Assembly (NCBI GenBank): GCA_022822685.1
Contig: JAJEAQ010000254.1
Span: 1 to 11,167, forward strand
DNA from: Trichodesmium sp. jk18x7bins.61
GTDB lineage: Bacteria > Cyanobacteriota > Cyanobacteriia > Cyanobacteriales > Microcoleaceae
DNA: 11,167 nucleotides
Direction: 5' to 3'
Position numbers and translations under genes: made by a program. Below the pieces are notes generated by a model that worked only from the letters and a program-made list of their open reading frames with translations, did no database searches and was not told the DNA's origin. This document shows, one piece after another, positions 1 through 7,666 of the stretch; position 1 is the first letter of the stretch; every line of letters begins with the position of its first letter.

Positions 1-161
1 ATGGTATGAACCTCTTGAGGTTCTAAGTGACGACGATAGTAAATGCGATCAAAGGTTTCAGTAAAAGTCTTACGGCATACTGGACACCGGTAAGCCTCAG
101 AGCCTTTAGAGGTAACTCCATGGTTGTGGGCTTTTTTGTGGCTACAGAAAGGACAACGCAT
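1..161 (-). CDS. IS1-type zinc-ribbon transposase, N-terminal part, cut by the left window edge
   Basis: Reading the minus strand from the ATG at 161-159 gives 53 uninterrupted codons that run off the window. The protein opens MRCPFCSHKK and has a second CPVC knuckle about 25 residues in, so there are two CxxC pairs, the zinc-ribbon layout found at the N terminus of IS1-type (InsA-like) transposases. It continues KTFTETFDRIYYRRHLEPQE, a transition to a helix-turn-helix that I associate with cyanobacterial IS1-family proteins; that is recognition by eye. There is no clear Shine-Dalgarno before the ATG, and the frame stays open upstream to at least 191, so the exact start is uncertain. I see no lesion in the visible part, but the catalytic domain lies outside the window, so it is unknown whether the element is intact. 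It differs in sequence from the IS1-type pseudogene at the right edge. Confidence 0.65.
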   Translation of the reverse strand, partial: MRCPFCSHKKAHNHGVTSKGSEAYRCPVCRKTFTETFDRIYYRRHLEPQEVHT

Positions 162-229
162 ATAGTAGAAACAGTAATAAGGACCTTGTTTATTTTACTA
201 GAATCCCACACTTATTTAATGCACTACCT

Positions 230-319
230 GTGATTGAGAGTGGTGCTAATTTAAACTTAACTCAAAATATCGAAACACTTGAGGATTTCTTGAATGTTGA
301 TAGAGTCATTTTGTTCTAA
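230..319 (+). pseudogene. Possible scrap of a GAF-like sensor domain
   Basis: A short open stretch translates as VIESGANLNLTQNIETLEDF followed by LNVDRVILF and a TAA at 317-319. The ending DRVILF, preceded by a helix of this kind, resembles the start of GAF domains in cyanobacterial sensor proteins, where phrases such as FLQVDRVLIYRF are common. Beyond the stop the frame continues with weak similarity and another stop. There is no start codon or ribosome site of its own. At under 30 residues this is only a suggestion of a relic and chance cannot be excluded. Confidence 0.2.
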
Positions 320-453
320 TATAATTTCTAATTGAGTACCCACAAAGAATCGTGTGATGTACCTATCACAATTCAAGTTGCTCCGCCTTTATGTGTCGAG
401 ATGCCCAAAATAGTGTAGGCAACTGAAGTTATTAAAAACGCTCAGAAATTCCA

Positions 454-479
454 TTCAAAGCATGCATGCATGCCTTGAA
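454..479. repeat. 26-bp near-perfect palindrome around GCATGCATGCATGC
   Basis: TTCAA, one base, the self-complementary 14-mer GCATGCATGCATGC, one base, then TTGAA. Only the single bases at 459 (A) and 474 (C) break the symmetry. It lies 14 bp beyond the stop of the transaldolase pseudogene, on that gene's downstream side. It could extrude as a cruciform or form an RNA hairpin, but no U-tract follows, so a classical terminator role is not supported. Confidence 0.5.
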
Positions 480-493
480 TTATTGGAAATCCC

Positions 494-1663
494 TTAAACC
501 TTAGCTAATTGGAACACAACTCCTAATCCAGATGCCATTTCCTCTGGAGAGATTTTACCATCCTTATTAATATCTAGAGCATCAAATACAGCATCAGTTC
601 CTGCCCACTCTTCGCGAGTTATGAAACCATCTCCATCTAAGTCATAGATATGGAAAATATCTTCTGCTGCATGGGTGACTCCCTCTAAACGAGTTAAGCG
701 CTCTGCTAATAGTTGCTCCAATGATTCTAATGCTTTAGAGAAACCTTTAATTCCTTCATCCAGTTTTTGAGAGGCCATTTTATTTTCGGCGTGCATTCGA
801 TCAAAAGTCTCCTTGTCTACTGTGATTTTTTCTAGATCAGATTTAGCAGCTTGCTCTACAGATAATTTAGTGGGTGACTCGCCTGTGGTTGATTCTAACT
901 CACCTAATAATGCAGGTGAAATAGTTAACAGATCGCAGCCTGCGAATTCTGTGATTTCACCAATGTTGCGGAAACTAGCCCCCATAACTTCAGTTTTGTA
1001 ACCAAATTTTTTGTAGTAGTTATAGATTTTAGTCGCTGACAATACTCCAGGCGCTTCAGCTAGAGGATAAGAATCTCGCCCAGTTTCCTTTTTGTACCAA
1101 TCTAATATCCCTCCAACAAAAGGAGAGATGAGAGTTATTCCTGCTTCAGCACAAGCGATCGCCTGATGAATACCAAAGAGAAGAGTTAAGTTACAGTGAA
1201 TACCCTCTTTTTCTAGCGCTTCAGCAGCTTTAATACCTTCCCAGGTAGAAGCAATTTTAATCAAGATGCGATCTGGCTTAACTCCAGCAGTTTCATACTG
1301 AGCAATTAAATCTCGTGCTTGAGGTATTGTGGCTTCTGTATCGTAGGAGAGCTGTGCATCAACCTCTGTAGATACTCGCCCTGGAATTATCTGTAAAATC
1401 TTGAGTCCAAAAGCAACTGCCAGTCTCTTAAATGCTAAATTTGCTACATCAGAAGTTGCTGCATCTTTTCCGAGTTCTTCCCTTGCTGTTTTCAAGGCTT
1501 CATCCACAATTTCTTGATATTGCGGCATCTGAGCAGCAGCAGTAATTAGTGAGGGATTAGTAGTAGCATCCCTAGGCCTAAACTTTTCTATTGCTTGAAT
1601 ATCACCTGTATCAGCAACAACAATAGTTACTTCGCGTAGTTGTTATAGTAAATTCTTAGCCTT
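494..1663 (-). pseudogene. tal: Transaldolase with C-terminal EF-hands; start codon lost and early nonsense codon
   Basis: Transaldolase moves a dihydroxyacetone unit between sugar phosphates in the pentose-phosphate pathway. The open part (ATG 1528, 344 codons) carries [10 protein letters not shown] with the Schiff-base lysine (K91), NLTLLF, and GASFRNI with a phosphate-binding Ser and Arg. A tail with two EF-hand loops follows ([12 protein letters not shown], residues 296-307; [12 protein letters not shown], 319-330), as seen in other cyanobacterial transaldolases. Homology continues 45 codons upstream of that ATG in the same frame: VVADTGD with the catalytic Asp, then RDATTNPSL. That extension holds a TAA (1645-1643) where Glu is expected. 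It begins with AAG (1663-1661) exactly where an ATG should sit, 5 nt after a perfect AGGAG (1673-1669). The expected FVGRILDWY reads FVGGILDWY, losing the arginine equivalent to TalB Arg181. A protein started at 1528 would lack the catalytic Asp and has no ribosome site, so I call it dead. Intact length would be about 389 residues. Confidence 0.9.
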
Positions 1664-2250
1664 TTTTTCTCCTTTTGAGAATTAATTTGCTTACTTTTGG
1701 TTGAGTCGATAACATTAATAGATAGGTTAAAGCCTCTGTCAACTTCAAATCCCTACCTTCTCATCTATCTTGAGAAATATCTTTTCAGATTAGGGGGACT
1801 AGTAGTAATTTTTTACTTCTTATACAAATCTTCATCCAATCCCATTTCTGATACTATGTCTTGAGCATGAACGAATCTATCTGCCACAGTATAGAATATC
1901 AATTTTTAGCAGTTCAGTTACCAACATGGCAAGTGAGTAGTTGTCAATAGACATCTTCAAAAACTAGATTTTTGCCTAGATTTTACAAAAGTTTCAACCT
2001 CATTTATAGAGAGGTTTAATGTCTAATTTTGATTTTTGTTTGCTCATTTTGAGGAAGTTCAAACAATGACAATCCTGGTATGATATCAGAACAAACTTTT
2101 AGCTCATACAGGCTGGAGCAAGTTTATGTAAGTTAGAGTTATTGTTTCACTTTTTCGTTAATCTAACATAATTACTTGAAAGATTTCTGTCTCATAACAC
2201 ACACTCTTATTCTGTAGAAGGTATTACTATTGATAAGAGATAGTTACTTT
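1664..2250. other. Gene-free stretch of about 590 bp
   Basis: No ORF of note and no recognisable RNA gene. The only marks are the AGGAG at 1669-1673 belonging to the dead transaldolase gene, and a 28-codon minus-strand stretch ending at about 1806 (ADRFVHAQDIVSEMGLDEDL then YKK and TAA). That stretch reads like a protein C terminus but I cannot assign it. The DNA is AT-rich and probably decayed spacer. Confidence 0.4.
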
Positions 2251-2460
2251 GACGGGTCAGGTTGAGGCTGTCGCCGACATTTTTCGTGGCGACCTGAACA
2301 GGAGTAGTCGGACTCATAGAGTCTTTTCCGTGAAGGCTAGGGGGTGAAAATCCCTAGGGGACTCGGTGTCCCATTTCAGACGACCAGTAGGCGACAAGAG
2401 TCGTCGCTTTCCTTACGGAATGCGGAGCATTCATGTCGGCGACAGGCTCAACAGGTCGCG
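2251..2460 (+). ncRNA. Structured RNA-like element, candidate HEARO/omega-RNA (IscB/IsrB-associated) or a MITE
   Basis: The element is closed by a 20-bp inverted repeat, 2261-2280 against 2433-2452, with one mismatch (core GCCTGTCGCCGACAT on the complement). Inside it are several hairpins: GACTC-ATA-GAGTC (2311-2323), CTAGGG-9 nt-CCCTAG (2337-2357), GACGAC...GTCGTC (2379-2405) or the alternative GCGAC...GTCGC (2391-2407), and GAATGC-GGA-GCATTC (2418-2432). An alternative 5' hairpin pairs GTCGCC (2270-2275) with GGCGAC (2288-2293). It is more GC-rich than its AT-rich flanks and has no ORF. Size and multistem layout recall the HEARO RNAs (omega-RNAs) of IscB/IsrB transposons, which are frequent in cyanobacteria and often occur without their protein gene; this is from memory. 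No iscB-like ORF lies on either side. The strand is tentative because the palindromic closing stem reads both ways. The alternative is a palindromic MITE with no RNA function. Confidence 0.45.
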
Positions 2461-2465
2461 CAATT

Positions 2466-2503
2466 AGCTATCAGCTTTGTTATATTACATTCAGCTATCA
2501 GCT
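2466..2503. repeat. Direct repeat AGCTATCAGCT, two copies
   Basis: AGCTATCAGCT occurs at 2466-2476 and again at 2493-2503, directly beside the structured element. Short AGCTATC-type repeats are common low-complexity spacer in filamentous cyanobacteria. No function is inferred. Confidence 0.5.
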
Positions 2504-2619
2504 CATCAAGTTAGTAGTAGAGATGCTGCTCTCTAGTTTGATAATAGGGGCGACATCCTTACTACAAACAAAGACTTTTTTATAACTAATGTCCGAACAT
2601 GTATAAGTGAATAAATTCT

Positions 2620-3018
2620 CTACTCTTCCTCCCTTTCTTGATGAAAGTAGGAATGAGAATGCTTGAGGCGACGCAGACGGTCAGAAAAACTCCGAATTAC
2701 ATAAATAGCAAACATAGGTGTTTGCTGAATTGCAAATATAAATCGCTCTTCGTCAAGTGCAGTTAATTTGCATTCTGTTTTAGCAATCGCAGTAGAAGCT
2801 CGAGTATGTTCCTCATGAACTAATGCTCCCTCACCAAAAACATCACCTTTTTGAATTCTTTCAATTACTTCACCATTAACAAATAATTCAACTGTTCCTT
2901 CAAGAACTCCATACATTAAATTACCTGTTTCTCCCTCTTCAAAAATCTTACTGTCTGCTGCCCAAACTTTTGGGTTTTCTTTTTCAAATAATTCTACAAT
3001 TTTTGCCGGCTCTAACAT
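2620..3018 (-). CDS. Stand-alone cyclic-nucleotide-binding (CNB) domain protein
   Basis: A protein of 132 residues made of one CNB fold of the CRP/FNR effector-domain type. Eight-stranded beta-barrel features are visible: an early FEEGETGNLMYGVLEGTVEL, then the phosphate-binding cassette GDVFGEGALVHEEHTRASTAI. The cassette keeps the Gly-Glu of FGE and the Arg of RAS that contact the cyclic phosphate in true cNMP binders. The C-terminal helix ends RSFSDRLRRLKHSH. No DNA-binding helix-turn-helix follows, so it is not a CRP-like regulator by itself; it may act as a partner or allosteric module. I chose the ATG at 3018 because GGAG (3032-3029) lies 10 nt upstream; a TTG seven codons earlier has no such support. 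Whether it binds cAMP, cGMP or nothing cannot be told. It stands alone between the structured element and the glgP remnant. Confidence 0.85.
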   Translation of the reverse strand: MLEPAKIVELFEKENPKVWAADSKIFEEGETGNLMYGVLEGTVELFVNGEVIERIQKGDVFGEGALVHEEHTRASTAIAKTECKLTALDEERFIFAIQQTPMFAIYVIRSFSDRLRRLKHSHSYFHQEREEE

Positions 3019-3039
3019 AATTATGTAACTCCAAATCAA

Positions 3040-3348
3040 TAAATAATTAAAATGCTGGAATATCAGCTAAAATATTACAATTTTTGCTACAGCTATTATG
3101 TCAAGTGAGGAAATATTGAGTGATTGATATTAATGATAAATCAGTGTGATATTTGCCCACCCTACCTTATATTAAATCCGCTGGCTTCGGAGCAATATAA
3201 TTCCTACCGTCAGTAGAGGCAAAAGACCGTTCCTCTCTAAAATATCGACTTATTATTCCTCAATACTGAATTATACCAATGCTACCGGATTTGATATTAC
3301 TACTGGAATCAGGGCTAATTTTTTACCCCGATAGTTCCGGAAAACTGT
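3040..3348. other. Gene-free spacer with a repeated 17-mer
   Basis: No ORF or RNA gene seen. ATATTTGCCCACCCTAC at 3149-3165 recurs exactly at 7642-7658. GCCCACCCTAC strings are widespread short repeats in cyanobacterial spacers, so this is probably a repeat-family fragment rather than a regulatory site. Confidence 0.45.
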
Positions 3349-3865
3349 TTATTGAAAAGCTAAGATTTTTTGTGAATCTACTTTCAAGCCGGCATCAGCT
3401 TGCACATAATCTTGCAAATCAATTTTGACAGGTTGTACTTTCCAAATTTCATCACAATATTCACGAATGACACGCTCAGAATAAAATTTACCCATCCGTC
3501 TTCGGATACTTCTACAAATAAGCCGTATGCACTCCTTGACAAGGAAGAAGTATTTCGTTAGAAGCAGCATATACACAGGGTTTAAATATCACCTGGTATC
3601 TAAACCGCAATCGATAATATGCAGGTTGAATAATCCCGCGAGGCTTGCTTAAACGCAGCGTCGGGAGTATGTCAAGTACGTTGGCCAGGTATCGAGCCAA
3701 CGTTGCAGGAGGCGATCACGCACCAGATCAGCTAAGGCCATATAATCATCTTTTTTTTGTGTCAATACCAGGAAACTTACCCCGAATATAAAATAAGTTA
3801 TCTACCATTGCTCGTCTCAGGCTGGCAATACCTAGAATTTTGATTTGACTTTGCTGGCTTATCAT
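3349..3865 (-). pseudogene. glgP: Glycogen phosphorylase remnant (both ends kept, middle deleted)
   Basis: Glycogen phosphorylase releases glucose-1-phosphate from glycogen and is normally about 840 residues; here about 170 codons remain. From the ATG at 3865 the first frame gives LRRAMVDNLFYIRGKFPGID, matching the family N terminus. At a run of eight T (3751-3758; A8 on the coding strand) the frame shifts and continues DDYMALADLVRDRLLQRWL, then a stop. A degraded middle piece (PAYYRLRFRYQVIF) weakly recalls the family's PAIGYGIRYEFGIF. The last part, RRRMGKFYSERVIREYCDEI followed by WKVQPVKIDLQDYVQADAG, is a clear phosphorylase C terminus (normally ARMGKFSSDR...REYCDEIW), ending at the TAA 3351-3349. 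The PLP-binding lysine region and most of both catalytic domains are missing, so no activity is possible. It lies just downstream of pgm on the same strand. Confidence 0.88.
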
Positions 3866-3975
3866 GGTTTATTATATAAATTGATTATAATAACTTTGTA
3901 CAGTTAGGTAGGCTCAGCAGGATATTTATCTGCCCAACCGTTTCTTAATTTTTGCCTTCTTCAGGAGGGGTAAAG

Positions 3976-4128
3976 ATGCCCCACCCGCAGTTCTATCTAT
4001 ATCATGTGACGGAAGTTCAGACCGCGCTTATAGAGCCATTGGAAGCCTATAACTGTTTCATTGATCGCCAACATCAAACCCGGAGCTACTTGAATTGCAT
4101 AGCTCCTCTATCAGGAAGCAAGGGATAG
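3976..4128 (+). CDS. Short ORF of 50 codons with a strong ribosome site, function unknown
   Basis: ATG at 3976 is preceded by AGGAGG (3963-3968) with a 7-nt spacer, an unusually good Shine-Dalgarno for this AT-rich window. The frame is open for 50 codons to a TAG at 4126-4128, and an in-frame stop lies upstream at 3946-3948, so this ATG is the first. The product begins MPHPQFYLYHVTEVQTALIE and contains EAYNCFIDRQHQTRSYLNC. I do not recognise it; there is no signal peptide or membrane segment. It is on the plus strand between two minus-strand genes, with no partner in sight. It could be a small gene, the 5' end of a lost gene, or chance. Confidence 0.3.
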   Translation: MPHPQFYLYHVTEVQTALIEPLEAYNCFIDRQHQTRSYLNCIAPLSGSKG

Positions 4129-4145
4129 GGTAAGTGACAGGAGTA

Positions 4146-5855
<1,710 letters not shown>

Positions 5856-5927
5856 TCATGCCTAGTTTTTAGCTTATAAGTAGTTAGGTTGAGAACAACT
5901 TTAATTTTCTGGCCATGAATATTTTCA

Positions 5928-6013
5928 TGACTTACGCATTAACGCTATATATATACAAATTGGTCAATATTCGTACTTTGCCAATATATATAGTGCTATT
6001 GCGGAAGTCCTGA
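5928..6013. mobile_element. MITE-like 86-bp imperfect inverted repeat
   Basis: Left end TGACTTACGCATTAACGCTA then TATATAT; right end ATATATAGTGCTATTGCGG then AAGTCCTGA. The arms complement each other with a few mismatches (GACTTaCGCA against TGCGgAAGTC, plus the CTATATAT blocks) around a short centre. GGACTTACGCA-type ends are familiar at cyanobacterial insertion sequences and their non-autonomous derivatives (from memory). It lies about 150 bp upstream of the pgm start. No clear target duplication is seen. Confidence 0.5.
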
Positions 6014-6095
6014 TTTTTAGGAGTTAACAGATTTGTTGTTCCTGTTTTAACTTTTACACCAAATATGACAAGTTGGAAAACTTAATTTTTTGGTG

Positions 6096-6148
6096 TTGGG
6101 CAAATGTTAACTTAGTTAAGATTTTGGACAAATATTAATTTGATTAAG
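6096..6148. repeat. Imperfect tandem repeat, two 25-bp units, period 28
   Basis: 6096-6120 (TTGGGCAAATGTTAAC...) and 6124-6148 (TTGGACAAATATTAAT...) match at about 20 of 25 positions. The pair lies roughly 320-370 bp upstream of pgm. It might be paired protein-binding sites or simply a decayed duplication; nothing decides. Confidence 0.4.
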
Positions 6149-6190
6149 GCAAGGTTATGGCGTTTCACACAAGTCAAAAGTCACCCATCC

Positions 6191-6397
6191 CTATTCTCCA
6201 GGCTCTTGAGAGATGGGACAGATTTTCATTTTTTCTGTTCCTGGTAAACCCGTAGTAAAACAACTACCATTCCCTAGCTGACTATCCACTATAATCAAAC
6301 CGCCATGCTTTTGAGCAATTGTTTGTGCGATCGCTAATCCCAATCCAATTTTTTTAGCTTTGTAGGAACGAGACTTTTCTGCACGCCAAAATCCCTT
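6191..6397 (-). pseudogene. Sensor histidine kinase, C-terminal ATPase-domain scrap
   Basis: About 68 codons on the minus strand end at the TAG 6193-6191. They read FWRAEKSRSYKAKKIGLGLA followed by IAQTIAQKHGGLIIVDSQLG and NGSCFTTGLPG. This is the F-box and G2-box end of a HATPase_c domain: typical relatives read RFWRADKSRS...GLGLAIA...HGG, and GLGLA forms part of the ATP lid. The N-box, the first G-box, the phospho-accepting histidine and any sensor domain are missing. Upstream of 6397 the frame hits a TAG within a few codons, and the sequence then enters an inverted-repeat element at 6407-6486, which probably marks the break. No start codon or ribosome site remains. Confidence 0.85.
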
Positions 6398-6406
6398 ACT
6401 CAGAGT

Positions 6407-6486
6407 CTATCCCACTAATACGCTCTTTGGGGATTTCATTGTTTTTTCATTGGCTTAATATAAGGGCTTAAACAATAGTGGGATAG
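6407..6486. mobile_element. 80-bp MITE-like element with 11-bp perfect terminal inverted repeats
   Basis: CTATCCCACTA (6407-6417) is exactly complementary to TAGTGGGATAG (6476-6486), and similarity continues weakly inward. The interior (TTGGCTTAATATAAGGGCTTAA) has a smaller repeat and no ORF. It starts ten bases from where recognisable histidine-kinase sequence ends, so it may have inserted there. I see no convincing target duplication. Confidence 0.5.
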
Positions 6487-6583
6487 GTTCAAATAAATAA
6501 TGGCGAAAGATGATAAAGTCAATAATTGAGTTGGGACAGAATTCTTTCTGCCCTCTAATATTGTTCTATCCTTTTGACTAATA

Positions 6584-7352
6584 ATGTCTTTTAAAGATTA
6601 TTTTTCAGAAATTGCAGCTAACTATCGAGAGTATCGTCCCTCTAATAGCCCTTCAGAGCTTTTCCAATACCTTAGTGAATTACTTCAGAACATCAAATAG
6701 CTTACGATTGTGGTACTGGTAATGGGCAAGTAGCTAACCAATTAGTTCCTTACTTTGAAAAGGTATATGCCTCAGATGCTAGTTCTCAACAAATTGAATA
6801 TGCAATCAAAAACCCTCGAATTGAGTATTTTGTTGCTACTGCTGAATCCAGTTTTTTAGAATCGAATTCGATCAATTTAATTACTGTCTCACAAGCATTT
6901 CACTGGTTTGTTCAAGCAAGCAAGATGCTTTTTACACAGAAGCCAAACGCATTCTTAAACAAAATGGAATACTCGCTATTTGGTGTTATGGATTGCTTGA
7001 CATTCCTCAGGCATCAGAATCTTTAAATAAATGTCTACATAATTTTTATACGCTTGTCGCACCTTTTCGGCCACCGGAAAGACAATTAATTGATGCTCAA
7101 TACCAAACTCTTCCATTTCCTTTCGATGAAATCGTGATTCCCGAAGGCAAGTTTTCGATGACACATGATTGGAATGCAGAGCAGTTAATCAGATATCTTT
7201 GTACGTTGTCTTCAACTCAAAAACTGGTCAAAGAAAAAGGTAGAGAAGAAATAAACAATTTAACTACAGAGATTGCTGAAAACTGGATAACTACCGCAAA
7301 AACTATGACTATTAACTGGCCGTTATATTTTCGTGTTGGTCGTACAGATTAA
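6584..7352 (+). pseudogene. Class I SAM-dependent methyltransferase, two frameshifts
   Basis: Reading across three frames restores a methyltransferase of roughly 255 residues. Part one (ATG 6584, frame 2) gives MSFKDYFSEIAANYREYRPS and ends at a TAG (6698-6700). Part two (from about 6688, frame 1) gives EHQIAYDCGTGNGQVANQLV; DCGTGNG is motif I, the SAM-binding loop. It continues through VYASDAS (the acidic residue of motif II) and LITVSQAFHWF. The frame shifts again near 6915-6921. Part three (frame 3) gives QDAFYTEAKRILKQNGILAI, then WCYGLLDIPQA and on to the TAA at 7350-7352, ending NWPLYFRVGRTD. The family methylates small molecules, but the substrate is not predictable. Both junctions need a single-base change, and neither looks like a programmed slippery site. 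No ribosome site stands out upstream of the start. Confidence 0.88.
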
Positions 7353-7482
7353 AGCAATAATAACAATTTCATCTAGTTTTGCTACACCCATTTCCTCTCA
7401 GCTCTTGCACTTCCCCCTGCCTTACCTCTAGTTATCAAGATACTAGCGATCGCTGAATTTAGTATCAGGCGGGCAAACAACC

Positions 7483-7619
7483 CTAAATTGGGCGTTGCAC
7501 AGTGGCGAATGATTATTTCCCTGAACTGGCTATTTTTAGGCATTTCCTTTGCTGAAAATCAGGACAATTCATCAGCAGATTCCATAACATCTTTTTCTCT
7601 TGTGCAACGCCCTAAATTG
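7483..7619. mobile_element. MITE of 121 bp with 11-bp terminal inverted repeats and 8-bp target duplication
   Basis: The element is 7491-7611. Left end GGCGTTGCACA (7491-7501) is exactly complementary to right end TGTGCAACGCC (7601-7611). CTAAATTG flanks it on both sides (7483-7490 and 7612-7619), an intact 8-bp direct repeat. The interior has no ORF or transposase motif. An 8-bp duplication with GG-starting ends is compatible with IS1- or IS1595-like transposases, but the parent is not in the window. Perfect ends and duplication suggest a fairly recent insertion, in the spacer between the methyltransferase pseudogene and the 3' end of the GH31 gene. Confidence 0.8.
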
Positions 7620-7666
7620 AGTATTGCTTGGTGATCTCTCAATATTTGCCCACCCTACTATTACTA

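Noticed and set aside
23..233. ORFs on both strands over 23-233
   Set aside because: They are out-of-frame shadows of the zinc-ribbon transposase, whose CxxC pairs identify the real frame.
494..1528. A functional 344-residue transaldolase starting at the ATG at 1528
   Set aside because: It would lack the catalytic aspartate and the TTNPS segment, has no ribosome site, and the true upstream frame is visible with a lost start and a stop codon.
1806..1895. Minus-strand tail ADRFVHAQDIVSEMGLDEDL then YKK and stop
   Set aside because: It reads like a protein C terminus but is under 30 codons, with a stop directly upstream and no family I can name.
2251..2460. tmRNA, 6S RNA, SRP RNA or tRNA at the structured element
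   Set aside because: There is no tRNA-like acceptor end with CCA, no tag-peptide frame, and no SRP GNAR/GGAA core. The long terminal inverted repeat points to an element-type RNA instead.
2600..2640. Rho-independent terminator after the CNB gene
   Set aside because: A short A/T run exists but no GC-rich stem precedes it on the minus strand.
3512..3700. 62-codon minus-strand ORF MARYLANVLDIL...
   Set aside because: Its first part is an out-of-frame reading of the glycogen phosphorylase N-terminal block; it is part of that pseudogene.
6976..7164. 62-codon minus-strand ORF over the methyltransferase
   Set aside because: It is antisense to the well-matched methyltransferase sequence and has no recognisable features.
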